A DNA stretch of 64,000 bases from Limanda limanda (lineage: Eukaryota; Chordata; Actinopteri; Pleuronectiformes; Pleuronectidae): positions 53,969 to 117,968 of the forward strand of contig NW_026870549.1 of NCBI RefSeq assembly GCF_963576545.1. Reading direction: 5' to 3'. The notes beneath the pieces are model-generated. The model saw only the letters and a program-made list of their open reading frames with translations. It was not told where the DNA came from and did no database searches. A program made the translations under genes and the position numbers. Positions 1 to 12,000 of this stretch are shown here, piece by piece; the stretch's first letter is position 1; the number at the start of each line of letters is the position of its first letter.

Positions 1-44
1 CGATCCGCAGGACCCAAATTAGTCCAGATGCAACCACTTTCCAA
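1..44 (+). repeat. Partial B monomer cut by the window start
   Basis: The bases match the last 44 positions of the 155-bp B monomer and are followed directly by an A monomer at 45. The array therefore continues upstream of the window. Confidence 0.95.
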
Positions 45-106
45 GTCTCTCCGACCTTCACAAAAAAAGTTATTCAAGAATATCTCTTTCTCCTATGTGC
101 TTTCAT

Positions 107-127
107 CCCTAACCCTAACCCTAACCC
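107..127 (+). repeat. Telomere-type block (CCCTAA)3CCC inside the A monomer, representative
   Basis: Three perfect CCCTAA hexamers plus CCC, equal to TTAGGG repeats on the - strand. The same block recurs at the same place in each A monomer. On the - strand it offers four GGG tracts separated by TTA and two overlapping TTAGGGTTA sites, the type of site bound by telomere Myb-domain proteins of the vertebrate TRF or fungal Tbf1 kind (established for those families, not shown here). Nineteen A units have one hexamer fewer; their hairpin-box Gs (first G of GTGGGGG) lie at 2934, 6482, 6794, 7440, 7923, 8235, 8881, 14345, 14828, 15783, 18035, 18681, 20134, 22704, 24630, 40174, 49257, 53759 and 53916. 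Point changes within the block were seen near 14430, 18132, 19901, 35004, 45567 and 55612. Confidence 0.95.
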
Positions 128-172
128 TTCCGAAAGTCGGAGAAGCTCAAGGATGGTACCGATCGATGTGCG

Positions 173-194
173 CTACCCCATTTAGTGGGGGTAG
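173..194. other. Inverted repeat CTACCCC-8-GGGGTAG in the A monomer, representative
   Basis: A 7-bp perfect stem (173-179 with 188-194) surrounds the 8-base loop ATTTAGTG. It recurs in most A units. About 23 A units carry CAACCCC (two of them CAACGCC, near 26391 and 37441), which breaks the stem. Function unknown; it may only form in single-stranded DNA or RNA. Confidence 0.7.
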
Positions 195-533
195 AGCCTA
201 CTTGCAAGTCTCTCCGACCTTCACAAAAAAAGTTATTCAAGAATATCTCTTTCTCCTATGTGCTTTCATCCCTAACCCTAACCCTAACCCTTCCGAAAGT
301 CGGAGAAGCTCAAGGATGGTACCGATCGATGCGCGCTACCCCATTTAGTGGGGGTAGAGCCTACTTGCAAGTCTCTCCGACCTTCACAAAAAAAGTTATT
401 CAAGAATATCTCTTTCTCCTATGTGCTTTCATCCCTAACCCTAACCCTAACCCTTCCGAAAGTCGGAGAAGCTCAAGGATGGTACCGATCGATGCGCGCT
501 ACCCCATTTAGTGGGGGTAGAGCCTACTTGCAA

Positions 534-688
534 GTCTCTCCGACCTTCACAAAAAAAGTTATTCAAGAATATCTCCTCAGATTTGGGGGAATTTCGTCGG
601 TCGACCTCTTCCGAAGGTCGTACAAGCTCGGGGATGGTACCAATCGATCCGCAGGACCCAAATTAGTCCAGATGCAACCACTTTCCAA
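534..688 (+). repeat. First complete B monomer (155 bp), representative
   Basis: B shares the first 42 bases with A. It then replaces the telomeric region by 32 bases containing TTTGGGGGAATTTCG and the palindrome GGTCGACC, resumes A homology for 41 bases (6 mismatches), and ends with a 40-base tail that matches A at about 23 positions and finishes in CCACTTTCCAA. CGACC and GGTCG around the TCTTCCGAA core can pair. B units start at 534, 2319, 2957, 3601, 4897, 5867, 6505, 7946, 9393, 9874, 10681, 11325, 12132, 12450, 12931, 13249, 13893, 14851, 15332, 15969, 16450, 17094, 19193, 20646, 21127, 21608, 22415, 23053, 23534, 24178 and 24979; later starts are given in the block entries. Confidence 0.97.
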
Positions 689-2318
689 GTCTCTCCGACC
701 TTCACAAAAAAAGTTATTCAAGAATATCTCTTTCTCCTATGTGCTTTCATCCCTAACCCTAACCCTAACCCTTCCGAAAGTCGGAGAAGCTCAAGGATGG
801 TACCGATCGATGTGCGCTACCCCATTTAGTGGGGGTAGAGCCTACTTGCAAGTCTCTCCGACCTTCACAAAAAAAGTTATTCAAGAATATCTCTTTCTCC
901 TATGTGCTTTCATCCCTAACCCTAACCCTAACCCTTCCGAAAGTCGGAGAAGCTCAAGGATGGTACCGATCGATGTGCGCTACCCCATTTAGTGGGGGTA
1001 GAGCCTACTTGCAAGTCTCTCCGACCTTCACAAAAAAAGTTATTCAAGAATATCTCTTTCTCCTATGTGCTTTCATCCCTAACCCTAACCCTAACCCTTC
1101 CGAAAGTCGGAGAAGCTCAAGGATGGTACCGATCGATGTGCGCTACCCCATTTAGTGGGGGTAGAGCCTACTTGCAAGTCTCTCCGACCTTCACAAAAAA
1201 AGTTATTCAAGAATATCTCTTTCTCCTATGTGCTTTCATCCCTAACCCTAACCCTAACCCTTCCGAAAGTCGGAGAAGCTCAAGGATGGTACCGATCGAT
1301 GCGCGCTACCCCATTTAGTGGGGGTAGAGCCTACTTGCAAGTCTCTCCGACCTTCACAAAAAAAGTTATTCAAGAATATCTCTTTCTCCTATGTGCTTTC
1401 ATCCCTAACCCTAACCCTAACCCTTCCGAAAGTCGGAGAAGCTCAAGGATGGTACCGATCGATGTGCGCTACCCCATTTAGTGGGGGTAGAGCCTACTTG
1501 CAAGTCTCTCCGACCTTCACAAAAAAAGTTATTCAAGAATATCTCTTTCTCCTATGTGCTTTCATCCCTAACCCTAACCCTAACCCTTCCGAAAGTCGGA
1601 GAAGCTCAAGGATGGTACCGATCGATGTGCGCTACCCCATTTAGTGGGGGTAGAGCCTACTTGCAAGTCTCTCCGACCTTCACAAAAAAAGTTATTCAAG
1701 AATATCTCTTTCTCCTATGTGCTTTCATCCCTAACCCTAACCCTAACCCTTCCGAAAGTCGGAGAAGCTCAAGGATGGTACCGATCGATGCGCGCTACCC
1801 CATTTAGTGGGGGTAGAGCCTACTTGCAAGTCTCTCCGACCTTCACAAAAAAAGTTATTCAAGAATATCTCTTTCTCCTATGTGCTTTCATCCCTAACCC
1901 TAACCCTAACCCTTCCGAAAGTCGGAGAAGCTCAAGGATGGTACCGATCGATGTGCGCTACCCCATTTAGTGGGGGTAGAGCCTACTTGCAAGTCTCTCC
2001 GACCTTCACAAAAAAAGTTATTCAAGAATATCTCTTTCTCCTATGTGCTTTCATCCCTAACCCTAACCCTAACCCTTCCGAAAGTCGGAGAAGCTCAAGG
2101 ATGGTACCGATCGATGTGCGCTACCCCATTTAGTGGGGGTAGAGCCTACTTGCAAGTCTCTCCGACCTTCACAAAAAAAGTTATTCAAGAATATCTCTTT
2201 CTCCTATGTGCTTTCATCCCTAACCCTAACCCTAACCCTTCCGAAAGTCGGAGAAGCTCAAGGATGGTACCGATCGATGCGCGCTACCCCATTTAGTGGG
2301 GGTAGAGCCTACTTGCAA
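689..2318 (+). repeat. Run of ten A monomers with a three-unit (489-bp) sub-period
   Basis: Ten 163-bp A units lie between B units at 534 and 2319. The variant GATGTGCGC (T) or GATGCGCGC (C) follows the order T T T C T T C T T C, so after the first unit the pattern T-T-C repeats three times with a 489-bp period. This is a higher-order unit made only of A monomers. Confidence 0.9.
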
Positions 2319-3067
2319 GTCTCTCCGACCTTCACAAAAAAAGTTATTCAAGAATATCTCCTCAGATTTGGGGGAATTTCGTCGGTCGACCTCTTCCGAA
2401 GGTCGTACAAGCTCGGGGATGGTACCAATCGATCCGCAGGACCCAAATTAGTCCAGATGCAACCACTTTCCAAGTCTCTCCGACCTTCACAAAAAAAGTT
2501 ATTCAAGAATATCTCTTTCTCCTATGTGCTTTCATCCCTAACCCTAACCCTAACCCTTCCGAAAGTCGGAGAAGCTCAAGGATGGTACCGATCGATGCGC
2601 GCTACCCCATTTAGTGGGGGTAGAGCCTACTTGCAAGTCTCTCCGACCTTCACAAAAAAAGTTATTCAAGAATATCTCTTTCTCCTATGTGCTTTCATCC
2701 CTAACCCTAACCCTAACCCTTCCGAAAGTCGGAGAAGCTCAAGGATGGTACCGATCGATGCGCGCTACCCCATTTAGTGGGGGTAGAGCCTACTTGCAAG
2801 TCTCTCCGACCTTCACAAAAAAAGTTATTCAAGAATATCTCTTTCTCCTATGTGCTTTCATCCCTAACCCTAACCCTTCCGAAAGTCGGAGAAGCTCAAG
2901 GATGGTACCGATCGATGCGCGCTACCCCATTTAGTGGGGGTAGAGCCTACTTGCAAGTCTCTCCGACCTTCACAAAAAAAGTTATTCAAGAATATCTCCT
3001 CAGATTTGGGGGAATTTCGTCGGTCGACCTCTTCCGAAGGTCGTACAAGCTCGGGGATGGTACCAAT

Positions 3068-5377
3068 CGATCCGCAGGACCCAAATTAGTCCAGATGCAA
3101 CCACTTTCCAAGTCTCTCCGACCTTCACAAAAAAAGTTATTCAAGAATATCTCTTTCTCCTATGTGCTTTCATCCCTAACCCTAACCCTAACCCTTCCGA
3201 AAGTCGGAGAAGCTCAAGGATGGTACCGATCGATGTGCGCTACCCCATTTAGTGGGGGTAGAGCCTACTTGCAAGTCTCTCCGACCTTCACAAAAAAAGT
3301 TATTCAAGAATATCTCTTTCTCCTATGTGCTTTCATCCCTAACCCTAACCCTAACCCTTCCGAAAGTCGGAGAAGCTCAAGGATGGTACCGATCGATGCG
3401 CGCTACCCCATTTAGTGGGGGTAGAGCCTACTTGCAAGTCTCTCCGACCTTCACAAAAAAAGTTATTCAAGAATATCTCTTTCTCCTATGTGCTTTCATC
3501 CCTAACCCTAACCCTAACCCTTCCGAAAGTCGGAGAAGCTCAAGGATGGTACCGATCGATGCGCGCTACCCCATTTAGTGGGGGTAGAGCCTACTTGCAA
3601 GTCTCTCCGACCTTCACAAAAAAAGTTATTCAAGAATATCTCCTCAGATTTGGGGGAATTTCGTCGGTCGACCTCTTCCGAAGGTCGTACAAGCTCGGGG
3701 ATGGTACCAATCGATCCGCAGGACCCAAATTAGTCCAGATGCAACCACTTTCCAAGTCTCTCCGACCTTCACAAAAAAAGTTATTCAAGAATATCTCTTT
3801 CTCCTATGTGCTTTCATCCCTAACCCTAACCCTAACCCTTCCGAAAGTCGGAGAAGCTCAAGGATGGTACCGATCGATGTGCGCTACCCCATTTAGTGGG
3901 GGTAGAGCCTACTTGCAAGTCTCTCCGACCTTCACAAAAAAAGTTATTCAAGAATATCTCTTTCTCCTATGTGCTTTCATCCCTAACCCTAACCCTAACC
4001 CTTCCGAAAGTCGGAGAAGCTCAAGGATGGTACCGATCGATGTGCGCTACCCCATTTAGTGGGGGTAGAGCCTACTTGCAAGTCTCTCCGACCTTCACAA
4101 AAAAAGTTATTCAAGAATATCTCTTTCTCCTATGTGCTTTCATCCCTAACCCTAACCCTAACCCTTCCGAAAGTCGGAGAAGCTCAAGGATGGTACCGAT
4201 CGATGTGCGCTACCCCATTTAGTGGGGGTAGAGCCTACTTGCAAGTCTCTCCGACCTTCACAAAAAAAGTTATTCAAGAATATCTCTTTCTCCTATGTGC
4301 TTTCATCCCTAACCCTAACCCTAACCCTTCCGAAAGTCGGAGAAGCTCAAGGATGGTACCGATCGATGCGCGCTACCCCATTTAGTGGGGGTAGAGCCTA
4401 CTTGCAAGTCTCTCCGACCTTCACAAAAAAAGTTATTCAAGAATATCTCTTTCTCCTATGTGCTTTCATCCCTAACCCTAACCCTAACCCTTCCGAAAGT
4501 CGGAGAAGCTCAAGGATGGTACCGATCGATGTGCGCTACCCCATTTAGTGGGGGTAGAGCCTACTTGCAAGTCTCTCCGACCTTCACAAAAAAAGTTATT
4601 CAAGAATATCTCTTTCTCCTATGTGCTTTCATCCCTAACCCTAACCCTAACCCTTCCGAAAGTCGGAGAAGCTCAAGGATGGTACCGATCGATGTGCGCT
4701 ACCCCATTTAGTGGGGGTAGAGCCTACTTGCAAGTCTCTCCGACCTTCACAAAAAAAGTTATTCAAGAATATCTCTTTCTCCTATGTGCTTTCATCCCTA
4801 ACCCTAACCCTAACCCTTCCGAAAGTCGGAGAAGCTCAAGGATGGTACCGATCGATGCGCGCTACCCCATTTAGTGGGGGTAGAGCCTACTTGCAAGTCT
4901 CTCCGACCTTCACAAAAAAAGTTATTCAAGAATATCTCCTCAGATTTGGGGGAATTTCGTCGGTCGACCTCTTCCGAAGGTCGTACAAGCTCGGGGATGG
5001 TACCAATCGATCCGCAGGACCCAAATTAGTCCAGATGCAACCACTTTCCAAGTCTCTCCGACCTTCACAAAAAAAGTTATTCAAGAATATCTCTTTCTCC
5101 TATGTGCTTTCATCCCTAACCCTAACCCTAACCCTTCCGAAAGTCGGAGAAGCTCAAGGATGGTACCGATCGATGCGCGCAACCCCATTTAGTGGGGGTA
5201 GAGCCTACTTGCAAGTCTCTCCGACCTTCACAAAAAAAGTTATTCAAGAATATCTCTTTCTCCTATGTGCTTTCATCCCTAACCCTAACCCTAACCCTTC
5301 CGAAAGTCGGAGAAGCTCAAGGATGGTACCGATCGATGCGCGCTACCCCATTTAGTGGGGGTAGAGCCTACTTGCAA
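3068..5377 (+). repeat. Right copy of the 3,067-bp duplication, lacking one 489-bp trimer
   Basis: It starts with the same B tail as base 1. It has three A units, a B at 3601, seven A units (T T T C T T C) from 3756 to 4896, then a B at 4897. Relative to the left copy one T-T-C trimer is absent and the A unit ending near 5214 has CAACCCC. Confidence 0.78.
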
Positions 5378-6184
5378 GTCTCTCCGACCTTCACAAAAAA
5401 AGTTATTCAAGAATATCTCTTTCTCCTATGTGCTTTCATCCCTAACCCTAACCCTAACCCTTCCGAAAGTCGGAGAAGCTCAAGGATGGTACCGATCGAT
5501 GCGCGCAACCCCATTTAGTGGGGGTAGAGCCTACTTGCAAGTCTCTCCGACCTTCACAAAAAAAGTTATTCAAGAATATCTCTTTCTCCTATGTGCTTTC
5601 ATCCCTAACCCTAACCCTAACCCTTCCGAAAGTCGGAGAAGCTCAAGGATGGTACCGATCGATGCGCGCTACCCCATTTAGTGGGGGTAGAGCCTACTTG
5701 CAAGTCTCTCCGACCTTCACAAAAAAAGTTATTCAAGAATATCTCTTTCTCCTATGTGCTTTCATCCCTAACCCTAACCCTAACCCTTCCGAAAGTCGGA
5801 GAAGCTCAAGGATGGTACCGATCGATGCGCGCTACCCCATTTAGTGGGGGTAGAGCCTACTTGCAAGTCTCTCCGACCTTCACAAAAAAAGTTATTCAAG
5901 AATATCTCCTCAGATTTGGGGGAATTTCGTCGGTCGACCTCTTCCGAAGGTCGTACAAGCTCGGGGATGGTACCAATCGATCCGCAGGACCCAAATTAGT
6001 CCAGATGCAACCACTTTCCAAGTCTCTCCGACCTTCACAAAAAAAGTTATTCAAGAATATCTCTTTCTCCTATGTGCTTTCATCCCTAACCCTAACCCTA
6101 ACCCTTCCGAAAGTCGGAGAAGCTCAAGGATGGTACCGATCGATGCGCGCTACCCCATTTAGTGGGGGTAGAGCCTACTTGCAA
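5378..6184 (+). repeat. Array segment: A units with one B at 5867
   Basis: Three A units, a B (5867-6021) and one A unit. The unit with hairpin box at 5518 has the CAACCCC change. Nothing other than satellite is present. Confidence 0.9.
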
Positions 6185-7625
6185 GTCTCTCCGACCTTCA
6201 CAAAAAACGTTATTCAAGAATATCTCTTTCTCCTATGTGCTTTCATCCCTAACCCTAACCCTAACCCTTCCGAAAGTCGGAGAAGCTCAAGGATGGTACC
6301 GATCGATGCGCGCTACCCCATTTAGTGGGGGTAGAGCCTACTTGCAAGTCTCTCCGACCTTCACAAAAAAAGTTATTCAAGAATATCTCTTTCTCCTATG
6401 TGCTTTCATCCCTAACCCTAACCCTTCCGAAAGTCGGAGAAGCTCAAGGATGGTACCGATCGATGCGCGCTACCCCATTTAGTGGGGGTAGAGCCTACTT
6501 GCAAGTCTCTCCGACCTTCACAAAAAAAGTTATTCAAGAATATCTCCTCAGATTTGGGGGAATTTCGTCGGTCGACCTCTTCCGAAGGTCGTACAAGCTC
6601 GGGGATGGTACCAATCGATCCGCAGGACCCAAATTAGTCCAGATGCAACCACTTTCCAAGTCTCTCCGACCTTCACAAAAAAAGTTATTCAAGAATATCT
6701 CTTTCTCCTATGTGCTTTCATCCCTAACCCTAACCCTTCCGAAAGTCGGAGAAGCTCAAGGATGGTACCGATCGATGCGCGCTACCCCATTTAGTGGGGG
6801 TAGAGCCTACTTGCAAGTCTCTCCGACCTTCACAAAAAAGGTTATTCAAGAATATCTCTTTCTCCTATGTGCTTTCATCCCTAACCCTAACCCTAACCCT
6901 TCCGAAAGTCGGAGAAGCTCAAGGATGGTACCGATCGATGCGCGCTACCCCATTTAGTGGGGGTAGAGCCTACTTGCAAGTCTCTCCGACCTTCACAAAA
7001 AAAGTTATTCAAGAATATCTCTTTCTCCTATGTGCTTTCATCCCTAACCCTAACCCTAACCCTTCCGAAAGTCGGAGAAGCTCAAGGATGGTACCGATCG
7101 ATGCGCGCTACCCCATTTAGTGGGGGTAGAGCCTACTTGCAAGTCTCTCCGACCTTCACAAAAAAAGTTATTCAAGAATATCTCTTTCTCCTATGTGCTT
7201 TCATCCCTAACCCTAACCCTAACCCTTCCGAAAGTCGGAGAAGCTCAAGGATGGTACCGATCGATGCGCGCAACCCCATTTAGTGGGGGTAGAGCCTACT
7301 TGCAAGTCTCTCCGACCTTCACAAAAAAAGTTATTCAAGAATATCTCTTTCTCCTATGTGCTTTCATCCCTAACCCTAACCCTTCCGAAAGTCGGAAAAG
7401 CTCAAGGATGGTACCGATCGATGTGCGCTACCCCATTTAGTGGGGGTAGAGCCTACTTGCAAGTCTCTCCGACCTTCACAAAAAAAGTTATTCAAGAATA
7501 TCTCTTTCTCCTATGTGCTTTCATCCCTAACCCTAACCCTAACCCTTCCGAAAGTCGGAGAAGCTCAAGGATGGTACCGATCGATGCGCGCTACCCCATT
7601 TAGTGGGGGTAGAGCCTACTTGCAA
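6185..7625 (+). repeat. 1,441-bp tandem duplication, copy 1
   Basis: Order: A with AAAAAACGTT, A (157 bp), B at 6505, A (157 bp), an A whose head reads AAAAAAGGTT near 6836, two further A units (the second with CAACCCC), an A of 157 bp with TCGGAAAAG and GATGTGCGC, and a final A. The next 1,441 bases repeat this order including these private variants. Confidence 0.9.
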
Positions 7626-9066
7626 GTCTCTCCGACCTTCACAAAAAACGTTATTCAAGAATATCTCTTTCTCCTATGTGCTTTCATCCCTAACCCTAAC
7701 CCTAACCCTTCCGAAAGTCGGAGAAGCTCAAGGATGGTACCGATCGATGCGCGCTACCCCATTTAGTGGGGGTAGAGCCTACTTGCAAGTCTCTCCGACC
7801 TTCACAAAAAAAGTTATTCAAGAATATCTCTTTCTCCTATGTGCTTTCATCCCTAACCCTAACCCTTCCGAAAGTCGGAGAAGCTCAAGGATGGTACCGA
7901 TCGATGCGCGCTACCCCATTTAGTGGGGGTAGAGCCTACTTGCAAGTCTCTCCGACCTTCACAAAAAAAGTTATTCAAGAATATCTCCTCAGATTTGGGG
8001 GAATTTCGTCGGTCGACCTCTTCCGAAGGTCGTACAAGCTCGGGGATGGTACCAATCGATCCGCAGGACCCAAATTAGTCCAGATGCAACCACTTTCCAA
8101 GTCTCTCCGACCTTCACAAAAAAAGTTATTCAAGAATATCTCTTTCTCCTATGTGCTTTCATCCCTAACCCTAACCCTTCCGAAAGTCGGAGAAGCTCAA
8201 GGATGGTACCGATCGATGCGCGCTACCCCATTTAGTGGGGGTAGAGCCTACTTGCAAGTCTCTCCGACCTTCACAAAAAAGGTTATTCAAGAATATCTCT
8301 TTCTCCTATGTGCTTTCATCCCTAACCCTAACCCTAACCCTTCCGAAAGTCGGAGAAGCTCAAGGATGGTACCGATCGATGCGCGCTACCCCATTTAGTG
8401 GGGGTAGAGCCTACTTGCAAGTCTCTCCGACCTTCACAAAAAAAGTTATTCAAGAATATCTCTTTCTCCTATGTGCTTTCATCCCTAACCCTAACCCTAA
8501 CCCTTCCGAAAGTCGGAGAAGCTCAAGGATGGTACCGATCGATGCGCGCTACCCCATTTAGTGGGGGTAGAGCCTACTTGCAAGTCTCTCCGACCTTCAC
8601 AAAAAAAGTTATTCAAGAATATCTCTTTCTCCTATGTGCTTTCATCCCTAACCCTAACCCTAACCCTTCCGAAAGTCGGAGAAGCTCAAGGATGGTACCG
8701 ATCGATGCGCGCAACCCCATTTAGTGGGGGTAGAGCCTACTTGCAAGTCTCTCCGACCTTCACAAAAAAAGTTATTCAAGAATATCTCTTTCTCCTATGT
8801 GCTTTCATCCCTAACCCTAACCCTTCCGAAAGTCGGAAAAGCTCAAGGATGGTACCGATCGATGTGCGCTACCCCATTTAGTGGGGGTAGAGCCTACTTG
8901 CAAGTCTCTCCGACCTTCACAAAAAAAGTTATTCAAGAATATCTCTTTCTCCTATGTGCTTTCATCCCTAACCCTAACCCTAACCCTTCCGAAAGTCGGA
9001 GAAGCTCAAAGATGGTACCGATCAATGCGCGCTACCCCATTTAGTGGGGGTAGAGCCTACTTGCAA
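7626..9066 (+). repeat. 1,441-bp tandem duplication, copy 2
   Basis: Repeats copy 1 unit by unit, including AAAAAACGTT, the AAAAAAGGTT head near 8277 and all three 157-bp units; its B starts at 7946. The last unit differs from copy 1 by CAAAGATGG and ATCAATGC (near 9010-9025). Confidence 0.9.
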
Positions 9067-12000
9067 GTCTCTCCGACCTTCACAAAAAAAGTTATTCAAG
9101 AATATCTCTTTCTCCTATGTGCTTTCATCCCTAACCCTAACCCTAACCCTTCCGAAAGTCGGAGAAGCTCAAGGATGGTAACGATCGATGCGCGCTACCC
9201 CATTTAGTGGGGGTAGAGCCTACTTGCAAGTCTCTCCGACCTTCACAAAAAAAGTTATTCAAGAATATCTCTTTCTCCTATGTGCTTTCATCCCTAACCC
9301 TAACCCTAACCCTTCCGAAAGTCGGAGAAGCTCAAGGATGGTACCGATCGATGCGCGCTACCCCATTTAGTGGGGGTAGAGACTACTTGCAAGTCTCTCC
9401 GACCTTCACAAAAAAAGTTATTCAAGAATATCTCCTCAGATTTGGGGGAATTTCGTCGGTCGACCTCTTCCGAAGGTCGTACAAGCTCGGGGATGGTACC
9501 AATCGATCCGCAGGACCCAAATTAGTCCAGATGCAACCACTTTCCAAGTCTCTCCGACCTTCACAAAAAAAGTTATTCAAGAATATCTCTTTCTCCTATG
9601 TGCTTTCATCCCTAACCCTAACCCTAACCCTTCCGAAAGTCGGAGAAGCTCAAGGATGGTACCGATCGATGCGCGCTACCCCATTTAGTGGGGGTAGAGC
9701 CTACTTGCAAGTCTCTCCGACCTTCACAAAAAACGTTATTCAAGAATATCTCTTTCTCCTATGTGCTTTCATCCCTAACCCTAACCCTAACCCTTCCGAA
9801 AGTCGGAGAAGCTCAAGGATGGTACTGATCGATGCGCGCTACCCCATTTAGTGGGGGTAGAGCCTACTTGCAAGTCTCTCCGACCTTCACAAAAAAAGTT
9901 ATTCAAGAATATCTCCTCAGATTTGGGGGAATTTCGTCGGTCGACCTCTTCCGAAGGTCGTACAAGCTCGGGGATGGTACCAATCGATCCGCAGGACCCA
10001 AATTAGTCCAGATGCAACCACTTTCCAAGTCTCTCCGACCTTCACAAAAAAAGTTATTCAAGAATATCTCTTTCTCCTATGTGCTTTCATCCCTAACCCT
10101 AACCCTAACCCTTCCGAAAGTCGGAGAAGCTCAAGGATGGTACCGATCGATGCGCGCTACCCCATTTAGTGGGGGTAGAGCCTACTTGCAAGTCTCTCCG
10201 ACCTTCACAAAAAAAGTTATTCAAGAATATCTCTTTCTCCTATGTGCTTTCATCCCTAACCCTAACCCTAACCCTTCCGAAAGTCGGAGAAGCTCAAGGA
10301 TGGTACCGATCGATGCGCGCAACCCCATTTAGTGGGGGTAGAGCCTACTTGCAAGTCTCTCCGACCTTCACAAAAAAAGTTATTCAAGAATATCTCTTTC
10401 TCCTATGTGCTTTCATCCCTAACCCTAACCCTAACCCTTCCGAAAGTCGGAGAAGCTCAAGGATGGTACCGATCGATGCGCGCTACCCCATTTAGTGGGG
10501 GTAGAGCCTACTTGCAAGTCTCTCCGACCTTCACAAAAAAAGTTATTCAAGAATATCTCTTTCTCCTATGTGCTTTCATCCCTAACCCTAACCCTAACCC
10601 TTCCGAAAGTCGGAGAAGCTCAAGGATGGTACCGATCGATGCGCGCTACCCCATTTAGTGGGGGTAGAGCCTACTTGCAAGTCTCTCCGACCTTCACAAA
10701 AAAAGTTATTCAAGAATATCTCCTCAGATTTGGGGGAATTTCGTCGGTCGACCTCTTCCGAAGGTCGTACAAGCTCGGGGATGGTACCAATCGATCCGCA
10801 GGACCCAAATTAGTCCAGATGCAACCACTTTCCAAGTCTCTCCGACCTTCACAAAAAAAGTTATTCAAGAATATCTCTTTCTCCTATGTGCTTTCATCCC
10901 TAACCCTAACCCTAACCCTTCCGAAAGTCGGAGAAGCTCAAGGATGGTACCGATCGATGTGCGCTACCCCATTTAGTGGGGGTAGAGCCTACTTGCAAGT
11001 CTCTCCGACCTTCACAAAAAAAGTTATTCAAGAATATCTCTTTCTCCTATGTGCTTTCATCCCTAACCCTAACCCTAACCCTTCCGAAAGTCGGAGAAGC
11101 TCAAGGATGGTACCGATCGATGCGCGCTACCCCATTTAGTGGGGGTAGAGCCTACTTGCAAGTCTCTCCGACCTTCACAAAAAAAGTTATTCAAGAATAT
11201 CTCTTTCTCCTATGTGCTTTCATCCCTAACCCTAACCCTAACCCTTCCGAAAGTCGGAGAAGCTCAAGGATGGTACCGATCGATGCGCGCTACCCCATTT
11301 AGTGGGGGTAGAGCCTACTTGCAAGTCTCTCCGACCTTCACAAAAAAAGTTATTCAAGAATATCTCCTCAGATTTGGGGGAATTTCGTCGGTCGACCTCT
11401 TCCGAAGGTCGTACAAGCTCGGGGATGGTACCAATCGATCCGCAGGACCCAAATTAGTCCAGATGCAACCACTTTCCAAGTCTCTCCGACCTTCACAAAA
11501 AAAGTTATTCAAGAATATCTCTTTCTCCTATGTGCTTTCATCCCTAACCCTAACCCTAACCCTTCCGAAAGTCGGAGAAGCTCAAGGATGGTACCGATCG
11601 ATGTGCGCTACCCCATTTAGTGGGGGTAGAGCCTACTTGCAAGTCTCTCCGACCTTCACAAAAAAAGTTATTCAAGAATATCTCTTTCTCCTATGTGCTT
11701 TCATCCCTAACCCTAACCCTAACCCTTCCGAAAGTCGGAGAAGCTCAAGGATGGTACCGATCGATGCGCGCTACCCCATTTAGTGGGGGTAGAGCCTACT
11801 TGCAAGTCTCTCCGACCTTCACAAAAAAAGTTATTCAAGAATATCTCTTTCTCCTATGTGCTTTCATCCCTAACCCTAACCCTAACCCTTCCGAAAGTCG
11901 GAGAAGCTCAAGGATGGTAACGATCGATGCGCGCTACCCCATTTAGTGGGGGTAGAGCCTACTTGCAAGTCTCTCCGACCTTCACAAAAAAAGTTATTCA

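Larger units (their letters stand above)
45..207 (+). repeat. First complete A monomer (163 bp), representative
   Basis: I set the unit to begin at GTCTCTCCGACC and end at CCTACTTGCAA. In order it holds a 42-base head shared with B (including an A7 run), a pyrimidine-rich stretch, 3.5 CCCTAA hexamers (monomer positions 63-83), a 41-base segment shared with B that contains GGTACC and ATCGAT (83-123), and a 40-base tail with a CTACCCC/GGGGTAG inverted repeat. Base composition of the consensus is 30 G, 47 C, 43 T, 43 A. Of 306 complete copies, about 280 appear to have an intact telomeric block. This first copy has the GATGTGCGC variant instead of GATGCGCGC. Confidence 0.97.
1..3067 (+). repeat. 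Left copy of a 3,067-bp tandem duplication
   Basis: The order of A and B units and of T/C variants from 1 to about 1,829 recurs 3,067 bp downstream. Both start in the same place of a B tail. After about 1,829 the two copies differ by one A-A-A block (489 bp) that this copy has in addition. A 157-bp A unit (hairpin box at 2934) and B units at 534, 2319 and 2957 lie inside. Confidence 0.8.

Noticed and set aside
107..127. True chromosome end (terminal telomere)
   Set aside because: Only 3.5 hexamers occur per unit, always flanked by the same satellite sequence; no long pure hexamer tract is present.
173..194. Rho-independent terminator
   Set aside because: The 7-bp inverted repeat has no T-run after it, occurs in every A unit without a gene, and the context is eukaryotic satellite.
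534..688. CENP-B box in the B monomer (- strand CTTCGGAAGAGG followed by TCGAC)
   Set aside because: The TTCG and the central A of the box are present, but the required CGGG is replaced by TCGA, so it fails the core pattern. A centromeric role cannot be claimed from it.
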